Part shown: positions 1-10,400 of the stretch, piece by piece
Numbering within the stretch: position 1 is the stretch's first letter
Layout of the letters: each line of letters begins with the position of its first letter
NCBI GenBank assembly: GCA_905221605.1
Contig: CAJNDS010001669.1
Location: forward strand, 62,001 to 126,000
DNA from: Symbiodinium natans
Lineage: Eukaryota > Sar > Dinophyceae > Suessiales > Symbiodiniaceae
Reading direction: 5' to 3'
Length of the DNA stretch: 64,000 nt
Position numbers and translations under genes: made by a program
The notes under the pieces: generated by a model
Database searches by the model: none
Told to the model about the DNA's origin: nothing
The model's input: only the letters and a program-made list of their open reading frames with translations

Positions 1-257
1 TGCAGGTTACTCGAGCGTGGCAGGAAGAAGGAGTCACCGCAGCCTAGACCCTCAAACCCTAAACCTTGCTATGGAGGGATCCAAGGAGCTCGCTGTACAG
101 CTTTGGGGACACTGTATAGCCTGATTGGCAATTTTTAACCCCCTGACATATCTTCCTGAATAGGATCCGCTCTAATCACTCAGGGGAACACCCCAAACCG
201 TTTTAAACCCTAAATCCCAAAGGCAGCATCCCATAGCAGGGCTACTGCCCATGCCAG

Positions 258-3200
258 TAGCACGTGGGTTCTTAGGGAGCTCAAAGCAGGCAAATCTCAA
301 ACTCTACAACTTGAGGTATGTTCCTAAACCTTAAGGGCCCAAGACCCCATTATCTTAGCTTTGGAGTAGACCCTGGAAAAAAAGTATATACTTTTTAGGT
401 TTAAGTAGCTATTATAGCAACCCAGAACCAAAAAAGTATTAAAGTGTAGTACTCCAAAACCCAGTTATGTAATTCAGGCTCGTCATCTGTCTTGGGGCCC
501 AAAGACCTTGCATATGTGGGGACTTGGGCCCTTAGGGTAAGTGTTCCTTGCGCTCTCTCCATGTTCTCCAAGGACTGTGGGTGCATCAGCTGAGAGAATC
601 CGCCGCTCCTACTAGTCGTCTGTGGCGGATAAGTCCCATCCCCTAAGCCCCCAAAATTACACACCGCGAACAAACCCCTATCTAGACCCCAAAAAAACAA
701 AACACTGAACCCTCCAAACCCTGAACCCTATAAACCCTCTAATTAAACCCTAAACCCCCGAAACCCTAAACCCTAAACCCTAAACCCCAAACCCCAATCC
801 CTAAACCCTAAACCCTAAACCCTAAACCCTGAGGGTTTTCAACCCTCAAAACCCTCCAGGAGCCAAGAGCCTCGACGAGGCTCTTCAGGGAGTTCACGGA
901 GCTTTGGCGCGACAGATTCGGGCTATCTGGCAGAGACTTTTGGTTTAGGGTTTAGGGTTTAGGGTTTAGGGTTTAGGGTTTAGGGTTTAGCTTTAGGTTT
1001 AGGGTTTGGGGTTTGGAGTTGAGAGTTTGAGGTGCAGAGGATGTTCCCCGTTCTGGTACTAGGCTCTGCTGGGTTTTTGAGGGGCGCCATCTTTCTAACC
1101 ACGTATGTCTAGGTGTTGTGGCAACTCTTTATGGAAGGGCCTAATGCAAAGCCTTTACAGGCTTTGGATGCTTGGGGTCGGGGTTGAGGTACGTAGTTGT
1201 TCTCCAGACTCGAAACCTGAATATGAACAAACCCTAAATCCTAAACCCTGATATGAATAGTTTCTCTAAAAAAAGGAAGCTGTAAACAGCTCTGCCGAAG
1301 CACTAAATTCAGCTTAGGGTTCTGGCTCTCTGTTTCAGGCCGTTGAAGGTTTTTAAGGTTCAAGGGGTTTTAGGGCTTAGGGTTCAAAGGGTTCGAAGGA
1401 TTTTAGGGTTTAGGGTTCAAAGGGTTTTAGGATTTTAGGTTTGAAGGTTTAGGAGGATTTAAGGGTTTCGGTTTAGGGGCTTAGGGCTCAGGGACCCTAA
1501 ACCCTGAACCCTAAACCCTAAACCCCAAGCCCTAAGCCCTAATACCCTAAACCCTAAGGCTTTGGGGTCTGGGGTTTTAAGGCTTTAAGGGTTAGGATTC
1601 CGCAAGCAAGCTCGGGACAGGCAAGCACCTTCTCAAGAACTGGTCGGTACTGGGGTTTAGGGTTTAGGGTTTGGGGAACATCACCTCCCATCTCGCACAG
1701 CCCGCACTTGGCGGTCTGCTTGATGGGGGGCCCCTAAAGCCCTAAACCCTAAAGACCGAAAACTGTAAGGGAATAGGGGGGGATGCTGAGAGCAAGTTTA
1801 GGCCACAGGCCCGAACCCTCAACAAAGAAGGCCAGCCAAATTCCCGGCGCACACACACACACAAAAAAAAAAAACTACAGCCTTAAACCCTGAACCATAA
1901 ACCGAAATCCTGAACCCTAATCGTGCCGCTGCTGCCGGTTTGGATCTCCAGCCTCGGCCCAAACGCAGCATCTCGATAGCTGAGATTCTTCAGGGACATA
2001 CGGAGAGTTTAGGGTTTAGGGTTTGGGGTTTAGGGTTTAGGGGTTTAGGGGTTTAGGGGTTAAGGGGTGTAGGGGTTTAGGGGTTTAGGGTTTAAGGGTT
2101 TGGGGGTTTAGCGGTTTACTTAGGAAGTTCATGTGTAGTTACAAGTAGGCTTCTTTCCAAGTATGGGAACTATACTTCTCTCCCGATTTAGAGTTCTTAT
2201 AACCCTACTTATAAGGGGCTTGGGGTTTGGGGTTTAGGGTTCAATGTTTCGGGGTTTAGGGTTTAGGGTTTGGGGATTTAGGGTTTAGAGGTTTAGATTT
2301 TCTGGTTTAGGAACCCTCGAAGGGACCCTTACTCTTTACTCTTTTGCCCCCTATATAACCCATACATGGTCGGTTCTCAAAGTTAGTAGCCCTTTTTGGG
2401 TGCCCGAAACATCAGGAGCCACAATAGAGAAGTGACCACATAAACTATTCATCGTTGCTATATACCGAAGTAACCCCTACATTACCGGAAGGACCCTGGT
2501 CCCTAAGCCCGAAACCCTCGAACCCTAAACCCGAAACCCCCAACCTCCCCTTCGTCCCTCGCGGCTTCATTCTTGTGGTTTGGTGGTTTTGGGGGTTCCC
2601 GGTCGTTTCCTTCTGCATCTCCAATTCCTTCTCCATCTCCACTTGCAGTGATGATACCACCAGTTGAATGAGGAATCGAACCTGGTTTTCCCCAGCTTCG
2701 CCAAATTCCGCAACAACGCAAGTGTGTAGGTTGAGTGCAGGCCACTGAACTGATCCAGCAGATCTAGCCGGTTCAAGAACACACGCAGCGAGGTCCGATG
2801 TCAGAGATGTTCTGGAGCACAACGAACTTGCCGTGCCCTCACCGATATCTGGATCAATGGTCAACTTGTGCTTCATGCTCGTGAGTCCGGTGTGGTACTC
2901 CAAAGGCATGAAGGTATATAGCTACCTCATATATAAATCCTTTTTAAGGGCCAGAAAGGGGTTTAGGGTTTCGGGTTTAGGGGGCTACTCCCTCATTCCG
3001 ATCGAAGAAACAGTAAGCTTAGGGTTGCGAGCTTTTCAATAGTATCAGCTTTCTACTCCGAGGATCATGGGTAGTTGTAAGAGAGGGTTATGAGCATGGC
3101 AAAATACATCTAACCCTATTTAGGGAACAAAACGAAGTAAACCCTGAACCCTGAACCCTAAACCCTGAACCCTAAACCCTAAACCCTAAACCCTAAACCC

Positions 3201-3324
3201 TAAACCCTAAACCCTAGACCCCTCCAAGTGGGTTTTTTTAAAGTCGCTCCCCGAGTCCCCCCTGTCTCAGGAGGGAACCGTGGCCGCTCCGGCGCTGGAT
3301 GGGGCTGCCTTGGCCGCAGCATAA
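258..3324 (+). CDS. Gene 1: multi-exon path, 5' end outside the window, product unknown
   Basis: No family is recognised. A phase-consistent path uses blocks 258-315, 590-632, 860-942, 1038-1102, 1161-1188, 1339-1348, 1596-1654, 1701-1729, 1809-1848, 1952-2006, 2759-2880 and 3271-3324, ending in TAA. Readable pieces include TWVLRELKAGKSQTLQLE, a helical stretch KSLDEALQGVHGALARQIR, then a hydrophobic stretch MFPVLVLGSAGFL that could span a membrane, and PRPKRSISIAEILQGHTE. Donors at 943, 1655 and 2007 are the first GT of GTTTAGGG; those at 1730 and 1849 must be GC. A family C element (360-464) lies in the first intron. The 10-nt exon at 1339 and the last two exons are the weakest. A 154-codon frame on the other strand (2445-2909) overlaps exon 11, so the 3' part may be wrong. 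Bases 1-257 hold only short motif runs and no clear exon. Confidence 0.4.
360..464. mobile_element. Family C foldback element
   Basis: About 105 bp, ends TTTGGAGTA and TACTCCAAA in inverted orientation, AT-rich centre with AAAGTATATACTTTTT. Other copies: 6208-6316, 16843-16951, 27430-27658 (interrupted) and 50985-51090. It sits in a predicted intron of gene 1. Read on the minus strand the element runs from a GT (G|GTTTTGGAG) to an AG (CTCCAAAG|). Confidence 0.8.
2326..2440. mobile_element. Family L element copy
   Basis: Shares an ordered series of short matches with 13128-13250: GGTTCTCAAA, CCCTTTTTGGG, ATCAGGAGCC and AGTGACC. Diverged, ends not sharply defined. Together with the diverged family A remnant at about 2124-2215 it fills the long intron after the gene 1 exon at 1952-2006. 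Confidence 0.5.
2445..2909 (-). CDS. Alternative reading: 154-codon open frame opposite gene 1 exon 11
   Basis: One of the longest uninterrupted frames in the window, containing MKHKLTIDPDIGEG, QWPALNLHTCVVAEFGEAGE and a charged helical segment VEMEKELEMQKE. The last 30 codons are degenerate telomere motif, so a splice donor just before it (GGGGAG|GTTGGGGG, exon edge at 2545) is more likely than true coding to 2445. No matching downstream minus-strand exon was found before gene 1 exons begin. It is either an exon of an unresolved minus gene or the noncoding complement of the gene 1 exon at 2759-2880. No family recognised. Confidence 0.35.
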   Translation of the reverse strand: MPLEYHTGLTSMKHKLTIDPDIGEGTASSLCSRTSLTSDLAACVLEPARSAGSVQWPALNLHTCVVAEFGEAGENQVRFLIQLVVSSLQVEMEKELEMQKETTGNPQNHQTTRMKPRGTKGRLGVSGLGFEGFGLRDQGPSGNVGVTSVYSNDE

Positions 3325-3686
3325 ACAAGCACCCACGGTATCTGACGCCTTCAGCTCAGGGTTTAGGGTTTTAGGGTTTTAGGGTTTAGGGTTTAGGGTT
3401 TAGGGTTTAGGGCTAGGGTTTAGGGTTTGGGGTTTAGAGGTTAGGGATTTCCTGGCTAAGCCCTAAACCCCTGATGCCCTCGCTCCCTAAGAGCCAGTAG
3501 GTTTACGGGGTTCTCAAAATGCCTGAAAAAAAACACCTCATTCCCTACTAAGAACCAGCCGGCAACACCCTAAACCGTACACCCTAAACCCCTAAACCCC
3601 TAAAACCCTACACCCTACACCCTACACCCTACACCCTAAACCCTAGCCCTAAACCCTAAACCCTGAATCGAATCCTCCGGGGGCCC

Positions 3687-5681
3687 CTACGGCGCGGCCT
3701 GGGCCTGGACGTCTCCCTGTGCCTCGGATGCATCTTCGCTTCATGGGGTTTAGGGTTTAGGGCTAGGGTTTAGGGTTTAGGGTGCAGGGTGTAGGGTTTA
3801 GGGTTTCGGGTTTAGGGTTCAGGGTTTAGGGTTTGGGGTGTAGGGTTTAGGGCTTAGGGTTTAGGGCTTCATGGTTGAGTCTAGGACGGCCATTAAAAGC
3901 CTCTGAAAACATGTTCGTTAATACGACCCTCTTTAAACCCAATAAGGGAACATGCTTTAGGGTTTAGGGTTTAGGGTTTAGGCAAATATGAAGCATCCCA
4001 AGGGGCCTACCTAGGATTTGTTTGGGGTTAGGCTTTGTTGGGCTTCGGGTTTGCAGGCTTGAGGGTCTAGGGTTTGGAGTTGAGGGCTTAGGGCCTGGGG
4101 TTTAGAGGGTTTAGGGCTTAGAGGGTACAGGGCTACTAGAGCTTAGGCTTTCGGCTTCTAAGCCCTAAACCCAAAAGCCATGTTCTTTTTGTCGAGGCAC
4201 AAGACTAGGCCAACTTCTACTGTGCACCTTGAACCCTAAACCCTAAACCCGAAACCCCAAATCCTGGTTCTTTTGCCCTGCAACGTGTTAACGCGTGGGG
4301 CTCTCAGGGCTGGAAAAAGGGGGGGGGCTGGGGTTTAGGGTATTTAGGGTTTATAGAGGTTAACGGTTAGGGTTTAAGAGTATTTCGGATCTAGAGATGC
4401 TTGCGTATTTGGGTTTCGGGCTTAGGAGTTGCTGGGGTATTTGTGTTAAACCTGGAATCGCGATATCAAGCGAGGCGTCATCGGCCTCCTGGGGTGAAAC
4501 GCACGATCCTTCCCCGCTGCTGTTGCCACCAACTCCACCAGGAACGGTATTTTCGGGTTTAGGGTTTAGGTTTTCTTAGAGAGTTGTGGGTATTTCGGGT
4601 ATGCGGGATTCTGCAGAAGCGTCTTGAGTTTTTTGGGGCTTTCGTCTTTGGCCCTAGGTTTGGGCTTTGGAGTTTGGGGTGCGAAGATGATGGTTTGAGG
4701 CTTAGCGGGGGGTTTAGGGCTTAGGCTTCGGGGAGAAACAGCTTGTGTCTATTGCAATGCTCCGAACCTACCTCCGAGTAGGCATGTGGGTTGGGATCCA
4801 CTTTCTCCACCCGAGCCCGCAACTCTTGTCCTTTGCTGACAACACGGGTCTCGGAAGGCTAACGGAAAACGGGATTTTCCAACCGAAAACCCCAACCCTG
4901 AGCCCCCGCCCCACACCCAAACCCTAACCCCCCCCCCCACCCCCCAAACCCTAAACCCCAATCCCTAAACCCTAAACCCTAAACCCTAAACAGCTTCAGA
5001 GCTGAGAGCTGGAGCTCCGCATGTAAAGCTGAGGGCCGCACATCCCGGGGGTCGGCAGTGAGTGAGGACCTCCACAAGGAATGTTAGGGTTTGGGGTTTG
5101 GGGTTTGGGGTTTAGGGTTTAGGGTTTAGGGTTTAGGGTTAGGGATTGGGGATTGGGGTGTAGGGAGTGTTTAGGGTTCACAGGGCTTAATTGGAGGATC
5201 GGGGGACTTCGTAAGCAGCTTTTAAGTAGGAAACTCCAATGTGTAGCTACTAGCCCGAAACCCTAAACCATAGCTGCATTCGATTATTTCGCTGTTGTCG
5301 AGGTTGTGGGGGACTCTCTAAACCATATTCAACTTCATTATTTGCAAAGACGGTAGGTGTGTTTGGAGGTGGTGGCGCTAATGCTTTTATTTCTGTGCTC
5401 TTTTGACATTGCTTCGCCCAATGCTTTAGAGTAACGCAGTTAAAATTGTTAAACTTCTATTATCATCTACAACCATACATATTGAATATGATATTGCTCA
5501 GTCTAAAATTACACCAATTATTGATAACGGCAAGCTCTTAAGCGTGGTATCCGTGGATTATACACTCGAATATCTATCCGATTCCCTAAACCCTAAACCC
5601 TAAACCCTATATGACTGATTCTGTCGATTGCGCGAAACGCTCGTGGCGGCCCCGGCTTGCACACGATTTGGGATCATCCAT
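3687..5681 (-). CDS. Gene 2: nine-exon path, about 163 aa, product unknown
   Basis: A complete start-to-stop path in order 5616-5681, 5324-5377, 5269-5291, 4992-5069, 4772-4858, 4452-4519, 4264-4302, 4179-4219, 3687-3722, all phases agreeing. It begins MDDPKSCASRGRHERFAQST and ends AQGDVQAQAAP before TAG. The middle is soluble and mixed-charge (VLSAKDKSCGLGWRKWIPTH, GEGSCVSPQEADDASLDIAI). Donors at 5323, 5268 and 4991 are GTTTAG in telomere-like sequence; 4771 is GTAGGT; those at 4178 and 4263 would be GC and GA. Gene 2 converges on gene 1 (stops 3324 and 3687) and diverges from gene 3. No conserved domain recognised. The smallest exons are the least certain, and a 32-nt intron (5292-5323) is unusually short. 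Confidence 0.4.
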
Positions 5682-5919
5682 CTACTTAGAAGGGTTCAGG
5701 GTTTAGGGTTTGGGGGTTAGGGTTTGGGGTTTAGGGTTTAGGGTTTGGGGTTTAGGGTTCAGGGTTTAGGGTTCAGGGTTTAGGGTTTGGGGTTTGGGGT
5801 TTTGGGGTTTAGGGTTTTACAATCGTACGACGATTTAGAACTATGCATGCATGTGTGTGTATACATATATATTGATTTATATTTATGTGTCTATCTAGCA
5901 AGTGTTCTTTCTGGAAGCT
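5682..5919. promoter_or_regulatory. Putative shared intergenic region between divergent genes 2 and 3
   Basis: If the two starts are right, this 238-bp interval separates divergent genes. It holds a TTTAGGG/TTTGGGG array (5697-5817) followed by an AT-rich stretch with TATACATATATATTG at about 5860. No defined promoter motif can be claimed. The AT-rich stretch contrasts with the GC-richer blocks around it. Confidence 0.25.
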
Positions 5920-7471
5920 ATGGCTACCAAAAGTCAATGCTGTCGCCCAGAGCACCCATTGCGCTTTAAAGAAGGTTTTGTGCTTATGCTTTATACATAT
6001 ACTTGGAACACTGGACACAAACTCTAAGCTATGCACCGTACTGTGAATCCCAAACCCTGCCCGACCTCATGCGAAGGCACAGCAGAAGCCCAAAGAGCCC
6101 AATACCCCTTAACCAAGGAATAAACCTTAAATCATACTGATATAGTTTAAGGTATACTCTGAATTAAGGAATATGCCTTAAATCATGCTAAGGATCCCTC
6201 TATACCCCACCTTTGCAGTAGACCCTGGAAAAAAGTATATACTTTTTAGGTATAAGTATCTATAGTAGGAGCCCAGAAGCAAAAAAAGTATTAAAGTATA
6301 GTACTCCAAAACCCAGATACTTAAAGGTATATTCCGTAAATAAGGGGTCTTTGGGCTCGCTGGGAAGTTGGTGACCTGCTGTTGCGGCCGCTTTGCACCG
6401 TCAGCCGCTTTGCCTGATAAGGCGGGGTTTAGGGTTTAGGGTTTAGGGTTTAGGGTTTAGGGCTGCAGTCTGCGCAACACTGAGAGGCCCGTTAGCTAGG
6501 GTCGTAGGGAAGTTTCGGGCTGAGGGTTCAACCCTAAACCCTAAAACCCTAAACCCCCAACCCCAAACCCTCAACCCTAGCTTCCCAACCCCAAACCTCA
6601 AACCCTTAAACCCTTCAAACCCTTAAACCCTTAAACCCTTAAACCCTTAAACCCTTAAACCCTTAAAACCCTTAAACCCTTAAAACCCTTAAACCCTTAA
6701 AACCCTTAAAAACCCTTAAACCCTTACACCCTTAAAACCCGTAAACCCTTAAAACCCTTAAGCCCTTAAACCCTTGAACCCTTAAACCCTTAAAGCCCTT
6801 AAACCCTTGAACCCTTAAACCCTTAAAACCCTTAAACCCTTAAAACCCTTAAACCCCTAAACCCTTAAACCCTAAACTCAAAACCCTACTTGGCGGTTCG
6901 TGGGTAAGTAGAAGTAAGGCTATACGTACGGCAACTATACTTGTATCCCTATCTGGGGCACTTGCAGCCCTACTTAGAACTACCCATGAACCTCCAAGCA
7001 GGATGTTTGGGAACCTAAACTCCAAACCCTAAACCCTAAACCCTTGGGTCTACGTTTCAGGGTTCAGGGAAATCATGTCAATCTGTAGCTCTTCGCGAAA
7101 ACTGTCCCCACTCAATGCGCATAGGGCATCTGTGGCAAAGAGCAGGGTTTAGGGTTTAGGGTTTGGGGTTTTCGGGTTTAGGTCAACTTTCCGAGGCTTT
7201 CATTCTCTGTGGGTCTTTTCGTGAGACTCTGTTTTCGGAGGCCATCATACAACTCATCAATCTTGTGTGGGGGTGGTGGGGGTTTCATCTCCGTGAACCT
7301 AGGGCCGAAATGAGAACTGGACCAACAGCGGTTGAAACGACATCTCCACACGGGAAAACGCACAAAGGAACGAAGCCCCGGGGCCCCGCTCCGAAGCCTT
7401 TGCGTGCAAGTTTTTTCTTCGCACCGTTGCCAACTTCTATTCTTTATCAGCCCAAACTCGTGGAGCGCTAA
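5920..7471 (+). CDS. Gene 3: five-exon path, about 149 aa, product unknown
   Basis: Starts MATKSQCCRPEHPLRFKE (5920-5974, donor GAAG|GTTTTG), then 6405-6426, 6469-6486, 7068-7146 and a 92-codon last exon 7196-7471 ending VER and TAA. The last exon carries SEAIIQLINLVWGWWGFHLR, a hydrophobic segment, then a basic proline-rich tail (KGTKPRGPAPKPLRA). The intron between exons 2 and 3 (6427-6468) is five telomere units. The next intron holds a CCCTTAAA array and a family A element. A GC donor at 6487 is needed for phase. A reading with GT at 6491 is open but does not join the last exon in phase. No known family. Confidence 0.42.
6090..6362. mobile_element. Family F foldback element with a nested family C copy
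   Basis: Outer ends match as inverted repeats around GAGCCCAAAGA...CCCTTAA and TAAGGGGTCTTTGGGCTC. The interior repeats CCTTAAATCAT and AAGGATCCC. A complete family C element lies inside at about 6208-6316, so C entered F. Both sit in the first intron of gene 3. Confidence 0.65.
6427..6468 (+). repeat. Telomere array that makes up a whole candidate intron
   Basis: Begins GTTTAGGG, continues as TTTAGGG units (five in all) and ends CTGCAG, so it runs from GT to AG in 42 nt. Flanking blocks 6405-6426 and 6469-6486 are open in joining phases. 42 nt is short for an intron, but introns of 39-45 nt recur in the other paths here. Confidence 0.6.
6529..6880 (-). repeat. CCCTTAAA octamer array
   Basis: About 350 bp dominated by CCCTTAAA and CCCTTAAAA, an eight- or nine-base variant of the telomere heptamer. 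It begins and ends in ordinary CCCTAAA units. It lies in the long intron of gene 3. Confidence 0.95.
6886..7002. mobile_element. Family A foldback element
   Basis: Ends CTACTTGGCGGTTCGTGGG and CCCATGAACCTCCAAGCAGG are inverted repeats, with inner matches GTAGAAGTA and TACTTAGAACTAC. Lies in an intron of gene 3 after the octamer array. Confidence 0.85.
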
Positions 7472-10400
7472 GGCGGCAAGAAAGGCAAGAGTTGCATGGG
7501 CAGAAGTGAGGCAAGAAGCCGTCGACTTGAACAGGCTGTGGTCGTGAATGGTTCACACATATAGGAGGGTTGCCGCAATTGGCTTCACTTTCTTTGGGGA
7601 TCCGTAACATTTATCGTATCCGCAAAATATATACACTCATCAAACCGTGTTTAAACATCGGCCCAATTGCGCTGGAGTAGACCAGCCAAGCGAAGAACAC
7701 CGCGAAGATCCATCGGGCGTCCTGCATGCGCAGAGAGGTTCCCAGAGACAGAGAGCCCTAAACCCTTAAAGCCTAACCCCTAAACCCTATTATAAACCCT
7801 AGAACCTAAACCCGAGCCCTAAACCCTGAACCCCAATCCTCCCCCCCCCCCCCCTAGTATCCCCTTACTTAAGGAATTTCCTAACCCAGGGATTACCATG
7901 GAGTCTCTGAGTTGTCAATTTCAGAATCGTTAGGGCTTAGGGTTTAGGGTTTAAGGTTTAGGGGGGGGGGGGGGGGCTGATAATTCTTGATTAAGGGGTA
8001 TGGGGTCTCTGTAGGAGCTCAGGACTAACGTTCGCGCTCATCTGATGGGTCCTTGTTGCTCTACTTATGAGGGTTAGGGTTTAGGGAGTTTAGGGTTTAG
8101 GGGTCTTGTTTCTTTACTTATGACCAGCTGGGATCCCTCCTTGCAGAGCCCCTGACGTAAACCATGTGGGGTTCAAGGTTTGCGGTTTACGGTTTAGGGT
8201 TTAGGGCTTAGGATCTAGGGTGTAGGGTGCAGGGTTCAGGGTTTAAGGGTTTTTTTCGAATCGGCAAAGTATCGCATGGATCCTGCGTGGGAAGGAAGTG
8301 CCACGCCAGCGATTCCGTCCTCGCGCATGGGGGACACCCCTCATCAAGCCCAGAAAGAGCCCCCAAACCCTAAACCCTAAAACCTAAAATCCTAAACCCT
8401 AAACCCACTTCATTCAGGAACACAAAAGCCACTGAGGCACTTGTCATGAAACCGCTCTATTCATCAGTGCAAGGAGTATTGGGCTCTCAGGGAACCTGAC
8501 CAAACGCTAAACCTAAAGGGCCCAAAGAGCCCCAAACACCTTGATAAAAAAAACACCTTCAACAAGATAGGGATCCTTTCTTGGCTGCATACAGGAGGGT
8601 AGCTATAATTGAAATTTGTAGCTGCTTTGCTAGGAAACCCCAAGTTACAGTTAGGGTTTAGGGTTTAGGCTTTAGGGTTTAGGGGAGTAGGGTGTAGGGT
8701 TTAAGGCTAGTTCATAGCAACAGAGACCCCTATAGGTAAAGCTATGATGCTTCACTAAGATTTATTGGTCTGGGCGGCTGCATACCGGAGATCAACTTCG
8801 AACTTTTTGTGGAGTCAAGCAAACCCTAAACCCTAAACCCTAAACCCTGAACCCTGAACCCTAAACCCTAAACCCTAAACCCTAAAGGCCCTAACTTGAA
8901 GGCCCTGAAGGCCCTCAAGTCCCATAAAGGCCCCCCAAAAAAGCCCAGCCCAAAATACCCTACTTGGAGGTTCATGGGTAGTAATAAGTAGGGCTCCAAG
9001 TACGGTAACTTGTAACCCTACTTAGCATACTTATTACCCTACTTCTAACTACCCATGAATCTCCAAGTAGGGCTGACAGCGTAGGGGCCCCTTGGGGTGC
9101 AGGGTGTATAGGGCTTAGGGCATAAGACCTTCTCTAACTCCCATGAACCTCCAAGACGTAGCCCTAAACCCTAAACCCTAAACCCTAAACCCTAAACCCT
9201 AAACCCTGACGACTCAACAGGTTCAGGCTTCAGGGAGGTTTTCGGTCGAGGGGGGCGCACCTTCGCATCCACCTTTGCGTGTGGGCGGTGTAGAGGCTCC
9301 AGAGGCGGAAAGCCCTGTGAAGCTGCAACATGGCAACCCTAAACCCTAAACCCTAAACCCTAAACCCTAAACCCTAAACCCTAAACCCTAAACCCTAAAC
9401 CCTAAACCCTAAACCCTAAACCCTAAACCCTGAACCCTGAACCCTAAACCCTAAACCCTGAACCCTGAACCCTGAACCCTGAACCCTGAACCCTGAACCC
9501 TAACACAACTCCCACAACAGGCTTAGGGATCAGAGGTGCAGGGGGAGTCTCGTCGCGTGCTTCGAGTACTTGGGCTCAGGTACCTGAAGCTGCAAGCCTC
9601 ATCCAGAAAGGACCTTAGGAGCCCTGGGTTTAGGGTTTAGGGTTTAGGGTTTAGGGTTTAGGGTTTAGGGTTTAGGGTTTAGGGTTTAGGGTTAGGGTTT
9701 AGGGTTTAGGTTTAGGGTTTAGGGATTAGGTTTCGGAATACATAGGGATGTGTGCGAAAATTGCGTAGGGCCCATTGAACCATCTCGTTGGAAGTCGAGT
9801 ACCGAGTCATCAAGCAACTAGGTAGCCTTAGCTGGAGCTACCCTATGAGGGTTTAGGGACTTCCCAAAGTCCCCTAAACCCTAAGCCCTAAGCGCCCTAA
9901 GCCCCCTAAGCCCTAAGCCCTAAGCCCTAAACCCTAACCCCTGAACCCGAAACCCTCTTCAAGCTCCTCCTCCTGAATCCGGGGCTCGCCAAGGCCCTGG
10001 CAGCTTCACCACATCTGCGCCTGACGAGACAGTCTCGCAACACCGCTCTCGAGCCTTAACACTTAGGATTTACGGTTCCGGGGTACCCCAAAGTTAAAGG
10101 TGAGGAATTCAGAGTGATTAAAGCCCCTTGCAAACCCCTGCTTCCGGGAGCCCTAAACCCCTAAACCTCCGTCCGGTTTAAGTTGCAGGGTTGAGGCCTA
10201 CCACCCCTAGACCCTATTTCGGGGACGCCCAGGCTACTAGTTGTTCAAGAGCTCCCCCAAGACAAAAAAAAACAGACAATCATCCCTACCCGACACCCGG
10301 AACCCTAACCTTATATCTTAAACCCTTCTAAGGACACTCTGTTGTGTTTTTGGAGGGAGGTTCTGAGCAGGCGCAAAGCATTGACACCCCCCCTAACCCT

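Noticed and set aside
2660..2720. tRNA-like GGTTCGATTCC on the minus strand
   Set aside because: The flanking bases do not form a T-stem and no other arms are present.
9334..9501. CRISPR-like periodic array
   Set aside because: Tandem heptamers without spacers.
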